Origin: Reichenbachiella agarivorans
GTDB lineage: Bacteria; Bacteroidota; Bacteroidia; Cytophagales; Cyclobacteriaceae
Assembly: GCF_025502585.1 (NCBI RefSeq)
Contig: NZ_CP106679.1
Coordinates: 3,937,501 to 4,001,500 of the forward strand
Length of the DNA: 64,000 bases
Direction of reading: 5' to 3'
In this document: piece by piece, positions 1 to 9,455 of the stretch
How positions within the stretch are numbered: position 1 is the stretch's first letter
Layout of the letters: each line of letters begins with the position of its first letter
The notes under the pieces: model-generated
The model's input: the letters and a program-made list of their open reading frames with translations, nothing else
Told to the model about the DNA's origin: nothing
The model's database searches: none
Translations under genes and position numbers: made by a program

Positions 1-602
1 CGTGCAAAGCTCTTTTGGAAAATCTGTGGATTGACAAAGCTTAGCTTTTCACAGATATCCTGCTTGACATCCTTGGTCGCAGTAGCAGTCAACGCAATCT
101 TCTTGACGGCTGGGAGGATGTCATACACCTGAGCAATGTCTGCATAAGATGGGCGAAAGTCATAGCCCCACTGCGAGATGCAATGCGCCTCATCCACCGC
201 CAATAGGCTCACATTCATTTGCTTAACCCGAGCGACAAAGAGATCTGAAGTCAATCGCTCTGGCGCTACATAGAGAAACTTCACCTGACCCTGCACGCAA
301 TTGTCTAGCAATACATCAATTTCGCGATTGGGCAAGCCTGAATACAACGCGGCAGCTTTGATTCCACGTTTTTTCAATTGATAGACTTGATCATTCATCA
401 GAGCGACCAATGGAGAAATCACCAAACATACACCTTCCAACATCAATGCTGGCACCTGAAAACAAATGGATTTACCTCCTCCAGTTGGCAAGAGAGCCAA
501 GGTGTCCTTGCCCGCCAACACAGACTCGATGATGTCCAGCTGCATGGGACGAAAATCCTCGTAACCCCAGTATTGTTTGAGTATGTCGTGTGGAGTAGCC
601 AA
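1..602 (-). CDS. recQ: ATP-dependent DNA helicase RecQ, N-terminal part (cut by window edge)
   Basis: RecQ is a 3'-5' superfamily-2 DNA helicase acting in recombination and fork repair. About 200 N-terminal residues are visible. Motif 0 (FRPMQ, near residues 17-21), Walker A (PTGGGKS, 39-45), ISPLVALMNDQ, and the DEAH box at 137-140 followed by the RecQ-typical CISQWGYDFRPSY are all present. The reading frame has no ATG near its 5' end; the first plausible start is TTG at 602, giving M-ATPHDILKQYWGYEDF, which is where RecQ proteins normally begin. The gene lies 40 bp downstream of the hydroxyacid dehydrogenase gene on the same strand. The rest of the helicase, RQC and HRDC domains lie outside the window. 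The family call is secure; the start is less so. Confidence 0.93.
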   Translation of the reverse strand, partial: MATPHDILKQYWGYEDFRPMQLDIIESVLAGKDTLALLPTGGGKSICFQVPALMLEGVCLVISPLVALMNDQVYQLKKRGIKAAALYSGLPNREIDVLLDNCVQGQVKFLYVAPERLTSDLFVARVKQMNVSLLAVDEAHCISQWGYDFRPSYADIAQVYDILPAVKKIALTATATKDVKQDICEKLSFVNPQIFQKSFA

Positions 603-642
603 TAGATCAACAGTCGTGATAAAAGGTGACTTGCTTCATGGA

Positions 643-1575
643 CTAAAGATCGAGTTTAGCGATCTTATCTACAAGGACTCGGTTGATATTCTGATAAGAC
701 TCATAGGACCAACCACCCACATGTGGTGACACCAACACTCGATCCATGGCAAACAAAGCATCATAGGTCTGCTTTTGTTCGGCCGTGAGTTTGGTAAATT
801 TTTCGTTCTCCAACACATCCAATCCTGCATGGGTGACTTTGCCAGATTGCATTGCCTGCAACAGGTCTTTGGTCACCACCACTTCTCCTCTGGCAGCATT
901 GATCAGTACTATGTTCTTTTTGAATTGCTGCAAGTAATCTGCATCTACGAGATTTCGTGTATGATCAGTGAGCGGGACATGCAAACTGAATATATCTGCC
1001 TGCTCAAAAATATCCTCCATGCTAACCTCCTCTACATACAGGTCTGTAAAATTGGTCTTGCTGATGTCGTAAGCGATCACGCGACAGCCAAAACCAGCCA
1101 ACTTCTCCGCCACCGCACTGCCCATGTGTCCATATCCCAACAGCGCAATGGTTTTGCCACTCAACTCAAAACCTCTGTTGCCTTCTCGGTCCCAGATGTA
1201 GCTTTTCACCTCCCGATTGGCACGTACCAGGTTGTTGGACAAACTCAGCAACATCCCGAGTACATGCTCACCAAGGGCATCACGGTTTCCTTCAGGAGCA
1301 TTGAGGATTTGAATCCCGTGCTCATGAATATAGCTTACCTCCAACTGATCGATACCCGCTCCAGCTCTGCCTATAAATTTGACACTCGGCTTGGTTGACA
1401 GCAACTCCGCATCAATGGTGGTTTTACTCCTCACGATCATGCCTACGTATAGATCGGGAGCCTCCATGATTTGCTCGCGTGTCACGAAGGGTTGATAATC
1501 TGCTTCAAAACCAATCTTGTGGAGCATGGCAGTGATGCTGTCATGCATGTCATCAATGATGAGAATTTTTTTCAT
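643..1575 (-). CDS. D-2-hydroxyacid dehydrogenase (phosphoglycerate dehydrogenase type)
   Basis: A 310-residue NAD-dependent D-isomer-specific 2-hydroxyacid dehydrogenase. The Rossmann fingerprint GYGHMG lies near residues 147-152. The family catalytic triad is visible: Arg in NAARGEV (about 229), Glu in GLDVLENE (about 256) and His in SPHVGG (about 285). It has the length of short SerA-like proteins without a C-terminal ACT domain. A role in the first step of serine synthesis, oxidising 3-phosphoglycerate, is likely but not proven by sequence, since lactate and glycerate dehydrogenases share this fold. MKKILIIDD at 1575 is preferred as start; an in-frame ATG at 1593 would add six residues. 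It sits between mgtE and recQ on the same strand. Confidence 0.88.
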   Translation of the reverse strand: MKKILIIDDMHDSITAMLHKIGFEADYQPFVTREQIMEAPDLYVGMIVRSKTTIDAELLSTKPSVKFIGRAGAGIDQLEVSYIHEHGIQILNAPEGNRDALGEHVLGMLLSLSNNLVRANREVKSYIWDREGNRGFELSGKTIALLGYGHMGSAVAEKLAGFGCRVIAYDISKTNFTDLYVEEVSMEDIFEQADIFSLHVPLTDHTRNLVDADYLQQFKKNIVLINAARGEVVVTKDLLQAMQSGKVTHAGLDVLENEKFTKLTAEQKQTYDALFAMDRVLVSPHVGGWSYESYQNINRVLVDKIAKLDL

Positions 1576-1696
1576 GATTGTATTTGTACTCAACTCAAAT
1601 TTTACTTTATCCTATTTGAGTGAATGGAAAATAATAATGTTCCACTTTTTAACTTTCATACCTTTAACTCTAAACTCCCGAATTTTTCAATTCAGA

Positions 1697-3061
1697 TTAA
1701 AGTCCATACAGCTGATGTGCTACGAAGAAATACACAGCTAATCCCAACAAATCATTGGCAGTGGTGATAAACGGCCCAGAAGCAATCGCAGGATTCACGC
1801 CGAGCTTATCCAAAATCAACGGCGTAATCGTTCCCATAAAGGACGCCAACAGCACCACACTAAACAAGGCCGTACTTACTGTAGTCGCGATGGTTTGATC
1901 TGAAGTCGAAAAGATCACGATTCCAAACACAATGATCGCAAGGATAATTCCATTGACTACCGCTACCAGAAATGTCTTGATGAGTTTCTTGAAGATCGAA
2001 TCTCTGAACACACTGGAGTTGGCCAGCCCCTGCACCACGATGGTCGAGGATTGAATCCCTACATTGCCTCCTGTGGCAGTAATCAGCGGGATGAAAAATG
2101 CCATGACTGGCACCAAGGCAATATCAGCCTCAAACAAACTGATAAATTTGGCCCCCAACAGTCCCCCTACCAAACCAATCACCAACCACGGCAATCGTGC
2201 TTTGGATATGATCCACACCGTATCGTCTTCTTCCACATCGGCGGAGATACCAGACATCATTTGTATATCCTCTTCCGCCTGCTCCGTGATGACATCTAGG
2301 ACGTCATCGATGGTAATTCTTCCCATCAACTTGCCACGTACATTCACGACTGGCAGGGCATCCAAATCGTATTTTTGCATGATCTGCACGACTTCCTCCT
2401 CCTCGACAAAAGTCTCTACCATCGCTATATCCGAATCGTATATATCGGCTATTTTGGTATTGTCGTCCGCCAGAATAATTCTTTTGAGCGAAACCTTACC
2501 CAACAATTTGTCATGGTCGTCTACGACATAGACGGAGTAGATTTTCTGTACGTTTTCGGCTTGTTTCCTGATTTCCTCGATGCAGCGCTTGATTGTCCAA
2601 TTGTGATTAGCTTTGATCAATTCCTTGGCCATCAACCCTCCTGCTACATCATCATCGTAGCGGAGTAGATCCAAAAGGTGACCTGCCTTCTCTTCATTTT
2701 CAAGCAAAGAAATAACTTCCTCTCGTCTGGATATAGAAAGGAGATTGAGCAGATGAACCCCATCATCTGAATCCAAACAATCAATGTAGCGAGCGATTTC
2801 TTCAGAGCTAAATATCGTCAAGAATCTGCCCTGTAGGTCCTCTTCGAGTTCGATCACTACCTCTGCTCCTACCTGTGGAGCCAACAGATCCAATACATAC
2901 TTGGACTCCTCGGCATCAAACTCTTCGAGCAGTTCGGTAATGTCCACAGGTTTGACACCCTCCAATGAAGATTGGATAAAATCTGCCTCTTGCCCCTCTA
3001 CCGCTAGGGTGAAACGATCTAGAAATTCTTTGGAAAGCGCGAAATCCATGATTTCAGACAT
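1697..3061 (-). CDS. mgtE: Magnesium transporter MgtE
   Basis: A 454-residue inner-membrane Mg2+ channel/transporter. Order of domains: cytosolic MgtE N-domain of helical repeats (about 25-125), two CBS domains (about 130-255, containing KLLGKVSLKRI and KLMGRITIDDV) that sense intracellular Mg2+, then a C-terminal membrane domain from about 290 with five hydrophobic helices including the GGNVGIQSSTIVVQGLA pore segment. The length is normal. Its start codon overlaps the 3' end of rsmA by 8 bp, so the two genes are translationally coupled in one operon. Gating by magnesium through the CBS domains is family knowledge. Confidence 0.95.
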   Translation of the reverse strand: MSEIMDFALSKEFLDRFTLAVEGQEADFIQSSLEGVKPVDITELLEEFDAEESKYVLDLLAPQVGAEVVIELEEDLQGRFLTIFSSEEIARYIDCLDSDDGVHLLNLLSISRREEVISLLENEEKAGHLLDLLRYDDDVAGGLMAKELIKANHNWTIKRCIEEIRKQAENVQKIYSVYVVDDHDKLLGKVSLKRIILADDNTKIADIYDSDIAMVETFVEEEEVVQIMQKYDLDALPVVNVRGKLMGRITIDDVLDVITEQAEEDIQMMSGISADVEEDDTVWIISKARLPWLVIGLVGGLLGAKFISLFEADIALVPVMAFFIPLITATGGNVGIQSSTIVVQGLANSSVFRDSIFKKLIKTFLVAVVNGIILAIIVFGIVIFSTSDQTIATTVSTALFSVVLLASFMGTITPLILDKLGVNPAIASGPFITTANDLLGLAVYFFVAHQLYGL

Positions 3062-3839
3062 GACTATGGATCATATTGGTTAGTTGAATAAATGCGTCAA
3101 CGGAGAGCTGCTCGGCTCTCTTGTTGAAGACCTCCTGCTCCGTAACTGACTCAGGCAAATTTAGAGTTTTTAGGGCGTTGCGCAAGGTTTTTCGACGCAT
3201 TTGGAAGCCTGCTTTCACGACTCTTTTGAATAATTTTTCATCACAACCCAAATCCGTCACTCCGTTTCTCGTGAGCTTAATCACTCCTGAGTGTACTTTA
3301 GGCGGTGGCAAGAAAACCTCTGGTGGCACGGTAAACAAATACTCTATGTCATAGTAAGCCTGCAACAGTACACTGAGGATGCCATAATCTTTGTTACCCT
3401 CTTGCGATGCGATGCGCTCAGCGACTTCCTTTTGCAACATGCAGACTACCTCATCCACTTTGTCTCTGTTGTCCAGAACCTTGAAAAATATCTGAGAAGA
3501 AATATTGTAAGGGAAGTTGCCAATGATGCTAAAATTTTGACCCGCAAACAATGTCTCGAGATCTTGTTTGAGGAAATCCGCAAATAAAATTTCTACTTCC
3601 TTGTCTTTGTATTTCTTTTCCAAAAAATCTATGGACTCCTTGTCGAGATCGACCATGACCAAACGATCAATGCGATCATTGTCCACCATAAACTCCGACA
3701 AGACACCCGTACCTGGACCTATTTCCAGGACATTGTGATTGTGCGGGGCATCTAGCAAAGCCAAGACAATATTTTCTGCTATTCTCAGATCTTTGAGAAA
3801 GTGCTGACCCAATCTTTTTTTCGGCCTTACGTACGCCAT
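3054..3839 (-). CDS. rsmA: 16S rRNA (adenine1518/1519-N6)-dimethyltransferase RsmA
   Basis: RsmA (KsgA) dimethylates two adjacent adenosines in helix 45 of 16S rRNA during late 30S assembly, using S-adenosylmethionine. The product has 261 residues. The canonical N-terminus KKRLGQHFLKD, the SAM motif LEIGPGTGVLSE and the catalytic NFPYNISSQIF motif are all present, with VFLPPPKVHSGV further on. The start MAYVRPKKRLGQHFL at 3839 is chosen; an upstream in-frame start at 3917 would run through the promoter region of divergent pdxA. It is the first gene of an rsmA-mgtE pair. In enterobacteria rsmA is co-directional with pdxA; here the two are neighbours but divergent. Confidence 0.96.
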   Translation of the reverse strand: MAYVRPKKRLGQHFLKDLRIAENIVLALLDAPHNHNVLEIGPGTGVLSEFMVDNDRIDRLVMVDLDKESIDFLEKKYKDKEVEILFADFLKQDLETLFAGQNFSIIGNFPYNISSQIFFKVLDNRDKVDEVVCMLQKEVAERIASQEGNKDYGILSVLLQAYYDIEYLFTVPPEVFLPPPKVHSGVIKLTRNGVTDLGCDEKLFKRVVKAGFQMRRKTLRNALKTLNLPESVTEQEVFNKRAEQLSVDAFIQLTNMIHSHV

Positions 3840-3923
3840 AGATTTATTGATTTTTATTTTAAATTGCAGACAAACGCTGGAACCGACATCAAAACCCATC
3901 AGTCCAGTAGTAACCACATCAAC

Positions 3924-4949
3924 ATGGAGAAAGACATTTCAAGCCAATCAAGAAAACCTGTTATCGGCATTTCTATTGGTGATTTCAATGGCATTGGACC
4001 CGAAGTTATTATCAAAGCACTCGGAAACAATAAAATGACCAAATATTTCACCCCTGTCATTTATGGTTCAGCAAAAGTACTTTCATTTTATAGAAAGTCC
4101 CTTGATCTCAACACTTTCAATTTCACTCCGATCACGAATATCAAAGATGCCTCTCACAAAAAGGTAAATGTAATGGAGTGCTGGACAGAAGATGTCGAGA
4201 TCACCCCCGGCATCAGCAACGAAACGGGAGGCAAATATGCCTTCATTGCCCTCGAAAAAGCAACCAACGACCTCAAAGAAGGTCACCTCCAAGCATTAGT
4301 CACAGCGCCAATCAATAAGCTCAATATTCAGAATGACCAATTCAAGTTCCCAGGTCACACAGAATACTTGGCTGAGAAGGCTGGTGCAAAAGACAGTCTG
4401 ATGTTTATGATCTCGGACACGCTCAGAGTCGGAGTCCTCACGGGTCATATCCCGCTCAAGGACGTATCTGCTGCCATCACCAGAGAAAAGCTAGAAGCCA
4501 AACTCAAAATGATGGTCGCTTCGCTCAAAAAGGATTTTGGGATTCAAAAGCCTAAAATAGCTGTACTTGGACTCAATCCGCATGCTGGAGAGGAAGGTTT
4601 GCTAGGCAGTGAAGAAGTTGAAATCATCAAACCTACGATCGACTCGATGAAGGAAAAAGGTCAAATCATCATGGGACCCTATCCCGCTGATGGTTTTTTT
4701 GGCAAAGGACAGCAGCACAAGTTTGACGCAGTACTGGCCATGTACCACGACCAAGGGTTGATTCCATTCAAGAGCTTGACCTTCGCCAATGGTGTTAATT
4801 TCACTGCGGGGCTTCCATTCGTCAGGACATCTCCTGATCATGGCACAGCCTACAGCCTTGCTGACAAAAACGAAGCAGACGAAAGCTCGATGAGGACGGC
4901 CATCTTTGCAGCGCTCGACATCTCCAACCATAGACTAGACAACCAGTAG
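3924..4949 (+). CDS. pdxA: 4-hydroxythreonine-4-phosphate dehydrogenase PdxA
   Basis: PdxA oxidises 4-phosphohydroxy-L-threonine with NAD in DXP-dependent pyridoxal phosphate synthesis. The 341-residue product shows the N-terminal ISIGDFNGIGPEVI motif and the metal-binding histidine contexts FPGHTEYLAE, AMYHDQGLIPFK and SPDHGTAY. Length is normal for the family. The ATG at 3924 is chosen because MEKDISSQSRKPVIGISIGD gives the usual N-terminus; the longer frame from 3801 would overlap rsmA on the opposite strand. An 84-bp divergent gap separates it from rsmA. The phosphopantetheinyl transferase gene follows 12 bp downstream, likely in one transcript. Confidence 0.95.
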   Translation: MEKDISSQSRKPVIGISIGDFNGIGPEVIIKALGNNKMTKYFTPVIYGSAKVLSFYRKSLDLNTFNFTPITNIKDASHKKVNVMECWTEDVEITPGISNETGGKYAFIALEKATNDLKEGHLQALVTAPINKLNIQNDQFKFPGHTEYLAEKAGAKDSLMFMISDTLRVGVLTGHIPLKDVSAAITREKLEAKLKMMVASLKKDFGIQKPKIAVLGLNPHAGEEGLLGSEEVEIIKPTIDSMKEKGQIIMGPYPADGFFGKGQQHKFDAVLAMYHDQGLIPFKSLTFANGVNFTAGLPFVRTSPDHGTAYSLADKNEADESSMRTAIFAALDISNHRLDNQ

Positions 4950-4961
4950 GTACCGTCAGAG

Positions 4962-5576
4962 ATGATCAAAAAACAGTTCAAAATATCCAATCACATCATA
5001 CTTGGTATCTGGGAAATAGACGAAAGCCTAGAACAGTTGGCGCAAGGTTTTGATCAGAAGGAATTGGACTGTATCGCTCATTTCCATCCACTCAAGAAGG
5101 CAGAACACATAGCCTCTCGTCAACTGATCCAGTCCATGTGTCAGGAGATGGACATCCCGTTTCACGGCATCTGCAAGGACAGTCATGGCAAACCACACTT
5201 GATTGATTCGGACTACCATATTTCGTTGTCCCATAGCTACCCCAAAATCGCTGCGATGATCAATCTGGACGTACCCTGCGGAATAGATATTGAGCAACCA
5301 CGTGAGCAATTGCGCAGGGTAAAAAGCAAATTCTTGAATCCTGCCGAACTCCAAGTATGCCAAGATGATTTGGATTTGCTATGCATCTATTGGTGCGCCA
5401 AAGAGTCTATTTACAAGATGCACGGGAGGAAAAATTTGAGTTTTGCGCAAAACATCGAAATCAATCGAATCAAAGACAATCAAATCTTTTGTTCCATCAA
5501 CAAAGACCAGGAACGGAAGAAATTCGTACTAAACATGCAACAAGAAGATGATTACCTGATCACCTACAACTTGTAA
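4962..5576 (+). CDS. 4'-phosphopantetheinyl transferase superfamily protein
   Basis: A 204-residue enzyme expected to transfer 4'-phosphopantetheine from CoA to a serine of a carrier protein. Two magnesium/catalytic signatures are visible: GIDIE at about 107-111 and WCAKESIYK at about 144-152, preceded by HISLSHSYPKIAAMI, which matches the substrate-binding segment of Sfp/AcpT-type enzymes. Its size is close to Sfp-type proteins (about 220) and much larger than AcpS (about 120). The natural target is unknown; no carrier-protein gene is nearby. It lies 12 bp after pdxA. Confidence 0.88.
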   Translation: MIKKQFKISNHIILGIWEIDESLEQLAQGFDQKELDCIAHFHPLKKAEHIASRQLIQSMCQEMDIPFHGICKDSHGKPHLIDSDYHISLSHSYPKIAAMINLDVPCGIDIEQPREQLRRVKSKFLNPAELQVCQDDLDLLCIYWCAKESIYKMHGRKNLSFAQNIEINRIKDNQIFCSINKDQERKKFVLNMQQEDDYLITYNL

Positions 5577-5614
5577 TCGAAATACTCATCAAGACAATTC
5601 CACATCGCATAGTT

Positions 5615-6178
5615 ATGAGCAAATACATCCTATTCATACTCGCCAACCTAAGCAGCCTGTTTGTCTCCGCCCAAGACGTCAACCTAGACGCACTCAAACT
5701 CTGGAATGTGCAGAAAGAAGACATAGTCAATTTGCCTATTAACAAAGGGATCACGGTCATCCTTTTTACCAGTACGGATTGTCCCTATGACCAATTGTAC
5801 GAAGACCGCATTTTCGCACTTCAAAAAAAATATGGAGGCAAAGCTGATTTCTTCATGATCAACGCCAATACACCCAGCAATACTGGTGACAACTCTACGA
5901 AGACCAAAGCCCAAGCCAAGCAATACAACATCCCCTACTTTATAGATCAAAACCTAGATGCTGTTCGGGTTTTTCAAATAGAAAAGAGTCCTGAAGCGGT
6001 CGTCCTGACGACCAAGAATGGTAACACGACCATGGTATATCATGGTGCCATTGACGACAATCCCCAATCCGAAAACAATGTAAGAGTCAAGTATCTGGAG
6101 TCTGTCCTAAACAACGTGATTCAAAACAAGACTTCCCCCTATGACTTCAAGCGAGCTGCAGGTTGTAGGATTAGGTAA
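5615..6178 (+). CDS. Exported thioredoxin-fold (redoxin-like) protein
   Basis: A 187-residue protein with an N-terminal signal peptide (MSKYILFILANLSSLFVSAQ) and a thioredoxin-like fold. The motif FTSTDCPYDQLYEDRI resembles the peroxiredoxin-like family in which only the first cysteine of the usual CxxC is kept. ARVFQIEKSPEAVVL-like residues with the cis-proline region follow later. A second cysteine occurs only near the C-terminus (AAGCRIR). Likely periplasmic, perhaps peroxide or thiol handling; substrate unknown. It follows the phosphopantetheinyl transferase by 38 bp. Its stop codon directly abuts the stop of the convergent gene, with no base in between. Confidence 0.75.
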   Translation: MSKYILFILANLSSLFVSAQDVNLDALKLWNVQKEDIVNLPINKGITVILFTSTDCPYDQLYEDRIFALQKKYGGKADFFMINANTPSNTGDNSTKTKAQAKQYNIPYFIDQNLDAVRVFQIEKSPEAVVLTTKNGNTTMVYHGAIDDNPQSENNVRVKYLESVLNNVIQNKTSPYDFKRAAGCRIR

Positions 6179-7045
6179 CTAATCTCGGCTATCATCGATG
6201 ATTCTGAGGAGGGTTTTGATGTCGTCAGACTTTTTGTACTCCCCCAATTTCTCAAATGAGGCAATCAAATTCCTCAGAGATCTCGACACGATATCCACAT
6301 TGGAGCATGGTTGATAATAAGCATCTTGCTTGACCAGATGCAACTGCTCGATGTAGTTGTCAATGTCAGCTTTGGTAAAGATGATCCCATTGTTGAAAAC
6401 ATTGATATAAAACTGTGTATCATCCGTCTTGTAAGTCACAATGAAGAGGTTTGGCAAATTGACTCCATAAATCGGCATCTTGAGTTTCTGCGCAATCAAC
6501 AAATAAATCACACACAAACTAAGAGGATTACCTTTCTTGGATTCCATCACGAGATTGATCATGCCATTGGATGGAGAATGAAAGTTCTTGGAATTGGGAC
6601 GGAATTTCAGTCTGTTATAAATGATGTCGTTCAGGATTTTTACTTCCTGAATCGGTGTGTACTCACCGTTGAACTCCTTCCACGCTTCGTAGTAGAATTG
6701 CTCCAGTTTGCGTGTGAGATAACCCAAATTGAGATCTGGGTATTGGTAGTTGGCCACCAACATCATCCCTTCGAGTAGATTCTCTGCACCAGTCGTCTTC
6801 CATTCCATCAATCTCTCTTTGAGCAGCTCGTACTGGAGTTCATGGATGATATCTTCGATGCGACTTCTTACATCTGGAATGAGGCTGTTATTCATCCACT
6901 CCTTTTCCAAATACGGAATTACTGAGGTACCCAAAGACAGCAACTTCTTTTCCACGTGATTGGATACTTCGACATCCTCATCGTCTAGCAAGGATATCAG
7001 AGCTGTCAATTCCTTTTCGTTGATATCTATCTTCTCTTCTGTCAT
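6179..7045 (-). CDS. SirB1-like transglutaminase-core family protein
   Basis: A 288-residue protein of the SirB1/transglutaminase-like core-2 family. Diagnostic segments are NDIIYNRLKFRPNSKNFHSPSNGMINLVMESKKG (read here as two motifs, NDIIYNRLKF and NLVMESKKGNPLSL) followed by LLIAQKLKMPIYGVNLP, typical of this family. The first 100 residues look helical and HEAT-like (LISLLDDEDVEVSNHVEKKLL). Biochemical function is not established for the family, so none is assigned. Convergent with the redoxin gene with abutting stop codons, which leaves no room for a conventional terminator. Confidence 0.8.
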   Translation of the reverse strand: MTEEKIDINEKELTALISLLDDEDVEVSNHVEKKLLSLGTSVIPYLEKEWMNNSLIPDVRSRIEDIIHELQYELLKERLMEWKTTGAENLLEGMMLVANYQYPDLNLGYLTRKLEQFYYEAWKEFNGEYTPIQEVKILNDIIYNRLKFRPNSKNFHSPSNGMINLVMESKKGNPLSLCVIYLLIAQKLKMPIYGVNLPNLFIVTYKTDDTQFYINVFNNGIIFTKADIDNYIEQLHLVKQDAYYQPCSNVDIVSRSLRNLIASFEKLGEYKKSDDIKTLLRIIDDSRD

Positions 7046-7239
7046 CTATTCCTCAATTGAAGCGTGAATCTATTCAATCGACCAGTTTCAATCCAAAAGA
7101 AGATAATAATAATTGCCTCAAAAACATAACAAGACCTTTACAATTCGCTTTTCGCTAAACGCTGTTCGTCCAAAAAATATTAGATAGTAGATTTAAGAAC
7201 CCAGACAAAAGGCAAAGCTCTAAAATCTAGCGTCTAGAT

Positions 7240-8865
7240 TTAAGTTTGAATCACGCCTACATTGAATTTATCAACGGGTGCGTGATCGGCAGCTTCTATG
7301 CCCATGGATACGATTCTGCGTGTCTCCAATGGATCTACTACACCATCTACCCATAGTCTAGCTGCTGCATAAAGAGGCTTGAGTTGTTCGTTGTATTTTT
7401 CAGTGATCTCTCGGAGGAAAATCTCCTTTTCTTCCTCTCCTACCTCTTGATCCTTGGCTTTGAGAGATGCTACTTTGATCTGCAAGAGTGTATTGGATGC
7501 AGCTGCTCCACTCATCACCGCCATCTGTGCCGTCGGCCAAGCGTATATCAGCCGAGGATCATAAGCCTTGCCACACATGGCGTAATTGCCCGCTCCGTAA
7601 GAATTGCCCACGATGAACGTGAATTTGGGTACCACAGAGTTGGCCATGGCATTGACCATCTTTGCGCCGTCCTTGATGATCCCTCCGTGCTCAGCTTTGC
7701 TACCTACCATGAATCCACTCACGTCGTGCATGAACACCAATGGAATTTTGCGCTGGTTGCAATTCATGATGAATCGCGCTGCCTTGTCTGCTGAGTCAGA
7801 GTAGATCACACCCCCCATCTGCATTTCTCCTTTCTTGGTTTTCACCATTTCACGTTGATTGGCGACTATGCCTACTGCCCAACCATCAATGCGGGCATGC
7901 CCACAAAGCAGGGTTTGACCGTAATCCTTCTTATACTCATCAAACTCCGAATCATCTACCAAGCGACCTATAATCTCTCTCATATCGTAGGACTTGGCTC
8001 TGTCCGTCGGGAGCAAACCGTATATTTCTTCTGGATTCAGTTTTGGTAGTTTGGATTCAGCTCTATCGAAACCTGCTGATTCGGGCTTGCCAATCTTGTC
8101 AAATATCTTTTTGACGGCATCCAGACACTCCTCATCAGAGTCATACTTATTATCGGTCACTCCAGAGATCTCGCAGTGAGTGGTTGCTCCTCCTAGTGTT
8201 TCGTTATCTATGTTTTCGCCTATGGCAGCTTTGACCAAATAACTCCCCGCCAAAAAGATAGAACCCGTCTTGTCCACGATCATGGCCTCATCGGACATGA
8301 TAGGCAAATAAGCTCCACCAGCTACACAACTACCCATAATCGCCGCGATCTGCACTATCCCCATCGCCGACATTTTGGCATTGTTCCTAAACTGTCTCCC
8401 GAAATGTTCCTTGTCAGGAAATATTTCATCCTGCATGGGCAAAAACACCCCCGCACTGTCCACCAAATAAATAATGGGCAGATGGTTTTCCATCGCGACC
8501 TCTTGTGCTCTGAGGTTCTTTTTGGCAGTGATAGGAAACCAAGCTCCGGCTTTTACAGTGGCGTCATTGGCTACCACGACGCAGGTACGTCCTTGTACTC
8601 TACCGATACCTGTCACGACCCCACCCGATGGGCAGCCACCCTGCTCCTCGTACATTCCATCACCTACGAAGAGTCCTATCTCTACAAAATCATCAGGATC
8701 ATCCAATAAGTAACTGATTCGTTCGCGGGCACTAAGTTTTCCTTTGGCATGTTGAGCAGCAATACGCTTTTCACCTCCACCCAACTTGACCTTCTTGGCC
8801 TTTTCGTTGAGACGAAAAAGTAGTTGCTTGTATTCGTCTTCATTTTTGTTGAAAGCAATATCCAT
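7240..8865 (-). CDS. Acyl-CoA carboxylase, carboxyltransferase (beta) subunit
   Basis: A 541-residue biotin-dependent carboxyltransferase. It carries N- and C-terminal crotonase-fold halves; KLSARERISYLLDDPDDFVE, the ASAG-like oxyanion segments MGSCVAGGAYLP and GNSYGAGNYAM, and LVDSAGVFLPMQDEIFPDKEHFGR are visible. The last motif is most like methylcrotonyl-CoA carboxylase beta (LVDSGGANLP-type) rather than classic propionyl-CoA carboxylase. The MCC-like assignment is inference; the acyl substrate cannot be fixed from sequence. No biotin carboxylase subunit gene is adjacent. The start is MDIAFNKNEDEYKQLL at 8865; a longer frame to 8973 encodes a non-homologous, AT-rich extension. Confidence 0.9.
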   Translation of the reverse strand: MDIAFNKNEDEYKQLLFRLNEKAKKVKLGGGEKRIAAQHAKGKLSARERISYLLDDPDDFVEIGLFVGDGMYEEQGGCPSGGVVTGIGRVQGRTCVVVANDATVKAGAWFPITAKKNLRAQEVAMENHLPIIYLVDSAGVFLPMQDEIFPDKEHFGRQFRNNAKMSAMGIVQIAAIMGSCVAGGAYLPIMSDEAMIVDKTGSIFLAGSYLVKAAIGENIDNETLGGATTHCEISGVTDNKYDSDEECLDAVKKIFDKIGKPESAGFDRAESKLPKLNPEEIYGLLPTDRAKSYDMREIIGRLVDDSEFDEYKKDYGQTLLCGHARIDGWAVGIVANQREMVKTKKGEMQMGGVIYSDSADKAARFIMNCNQRKIPLVFMHDVSGFMVGSKAEHGGIIKDGAKMVNAMANSVVPKFTFIVGNSYGAGNYAMCGKAYDPRLIYAWPTAQMAVMSGAAASNTLLQIKVASLKAKDQEVGEEEKEIFLREITEKYNEQLKPLYAAARLWVDGVVDPLETRRIVSMGIEAADHAPVDKFNVGVIQT

Positions 8866-9044
8866 GGCATCTGTTGTTTGTAACAAAAATAACCAATTGC
8901 ATTTCTCAGTCTCTATGGATACCATAGATTCTAGAATCAGACAGTAGACAATTGCATATTCATACAAAATCATCCTTTTCAGCTTATTCGAATAGTACTA
9001 ATTAATGTATAGATTGCAATTAATTCAGACTACCAATGTAACCT

Positions 9045-9455
9045 ATGTTCTTTTCAGAGACACAAGTCAGAGTGAGGTATGGAGAAACAGACCAAATGGG
9101 GTATGTTTATTATGGCAATTACGCCATGTATTATGAGGTCGCCAGAGTCGAGTCACTCAGGACGCTAGGCCTATCGTATCGAGAAATGGAGGCCATGGGA
9201 GTAATGATGCCCGTACTAGAAAACCGCTCCAAATACATCGCTCCAGGTAGATACGACGAACTACTCACCATCAAAGTCAAATTGCCAGAGATGCCCAATG
9301 TGAGGATTCGGTTCGAATACGAAATCTACAATGAACAGAACAAATTGATCAACATCGGTGAAACCACCTTGGTCTTCGTGGATATGGAGTCCAACAAACC
9401 TTGTAAGATGCCAGAAGTGATGGAAAAACTATTAGCACCTTATTTCAATGACTAG
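9045..9455 (+). CDS. Acyl-CoA thioesterase (hotdog fold, YbgC/FadM type)
   Basis: A 136-residue 4-hydroxybenzoyl-CoA-type thioesterase that would hydrolyse acyl-CoA in the cytoplasm. The N-terminal signature RVRYGETDQMGYVYYGNYAMYYEVAR, read as GETDQMGYVYYGNY, contains the conserved Asp and the HxxY-type tyrosine/asparagine neighbourhood of the active site. Length is standard. Its last eight bases overlap the start of the YihY-family gene, so the pair is translationally coupled; why a thioesterase is coupled to a membrane protein is not evident, though the arrangement of ybgC-like genes beside envelope genes is common. Confidence 0.9.
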   Translation: MFFSETQVRVRYGETDQMGYVYYGNYAMYYEVARVESLRTLGLSYREMEAMGVMMPVLENRSKYIAPGRYDELLTIKVKLPEMPNVRIRFEYEIYNEQNKLINIGETTLVFVDMESNKPCKMPEVMEKLLAPYFND

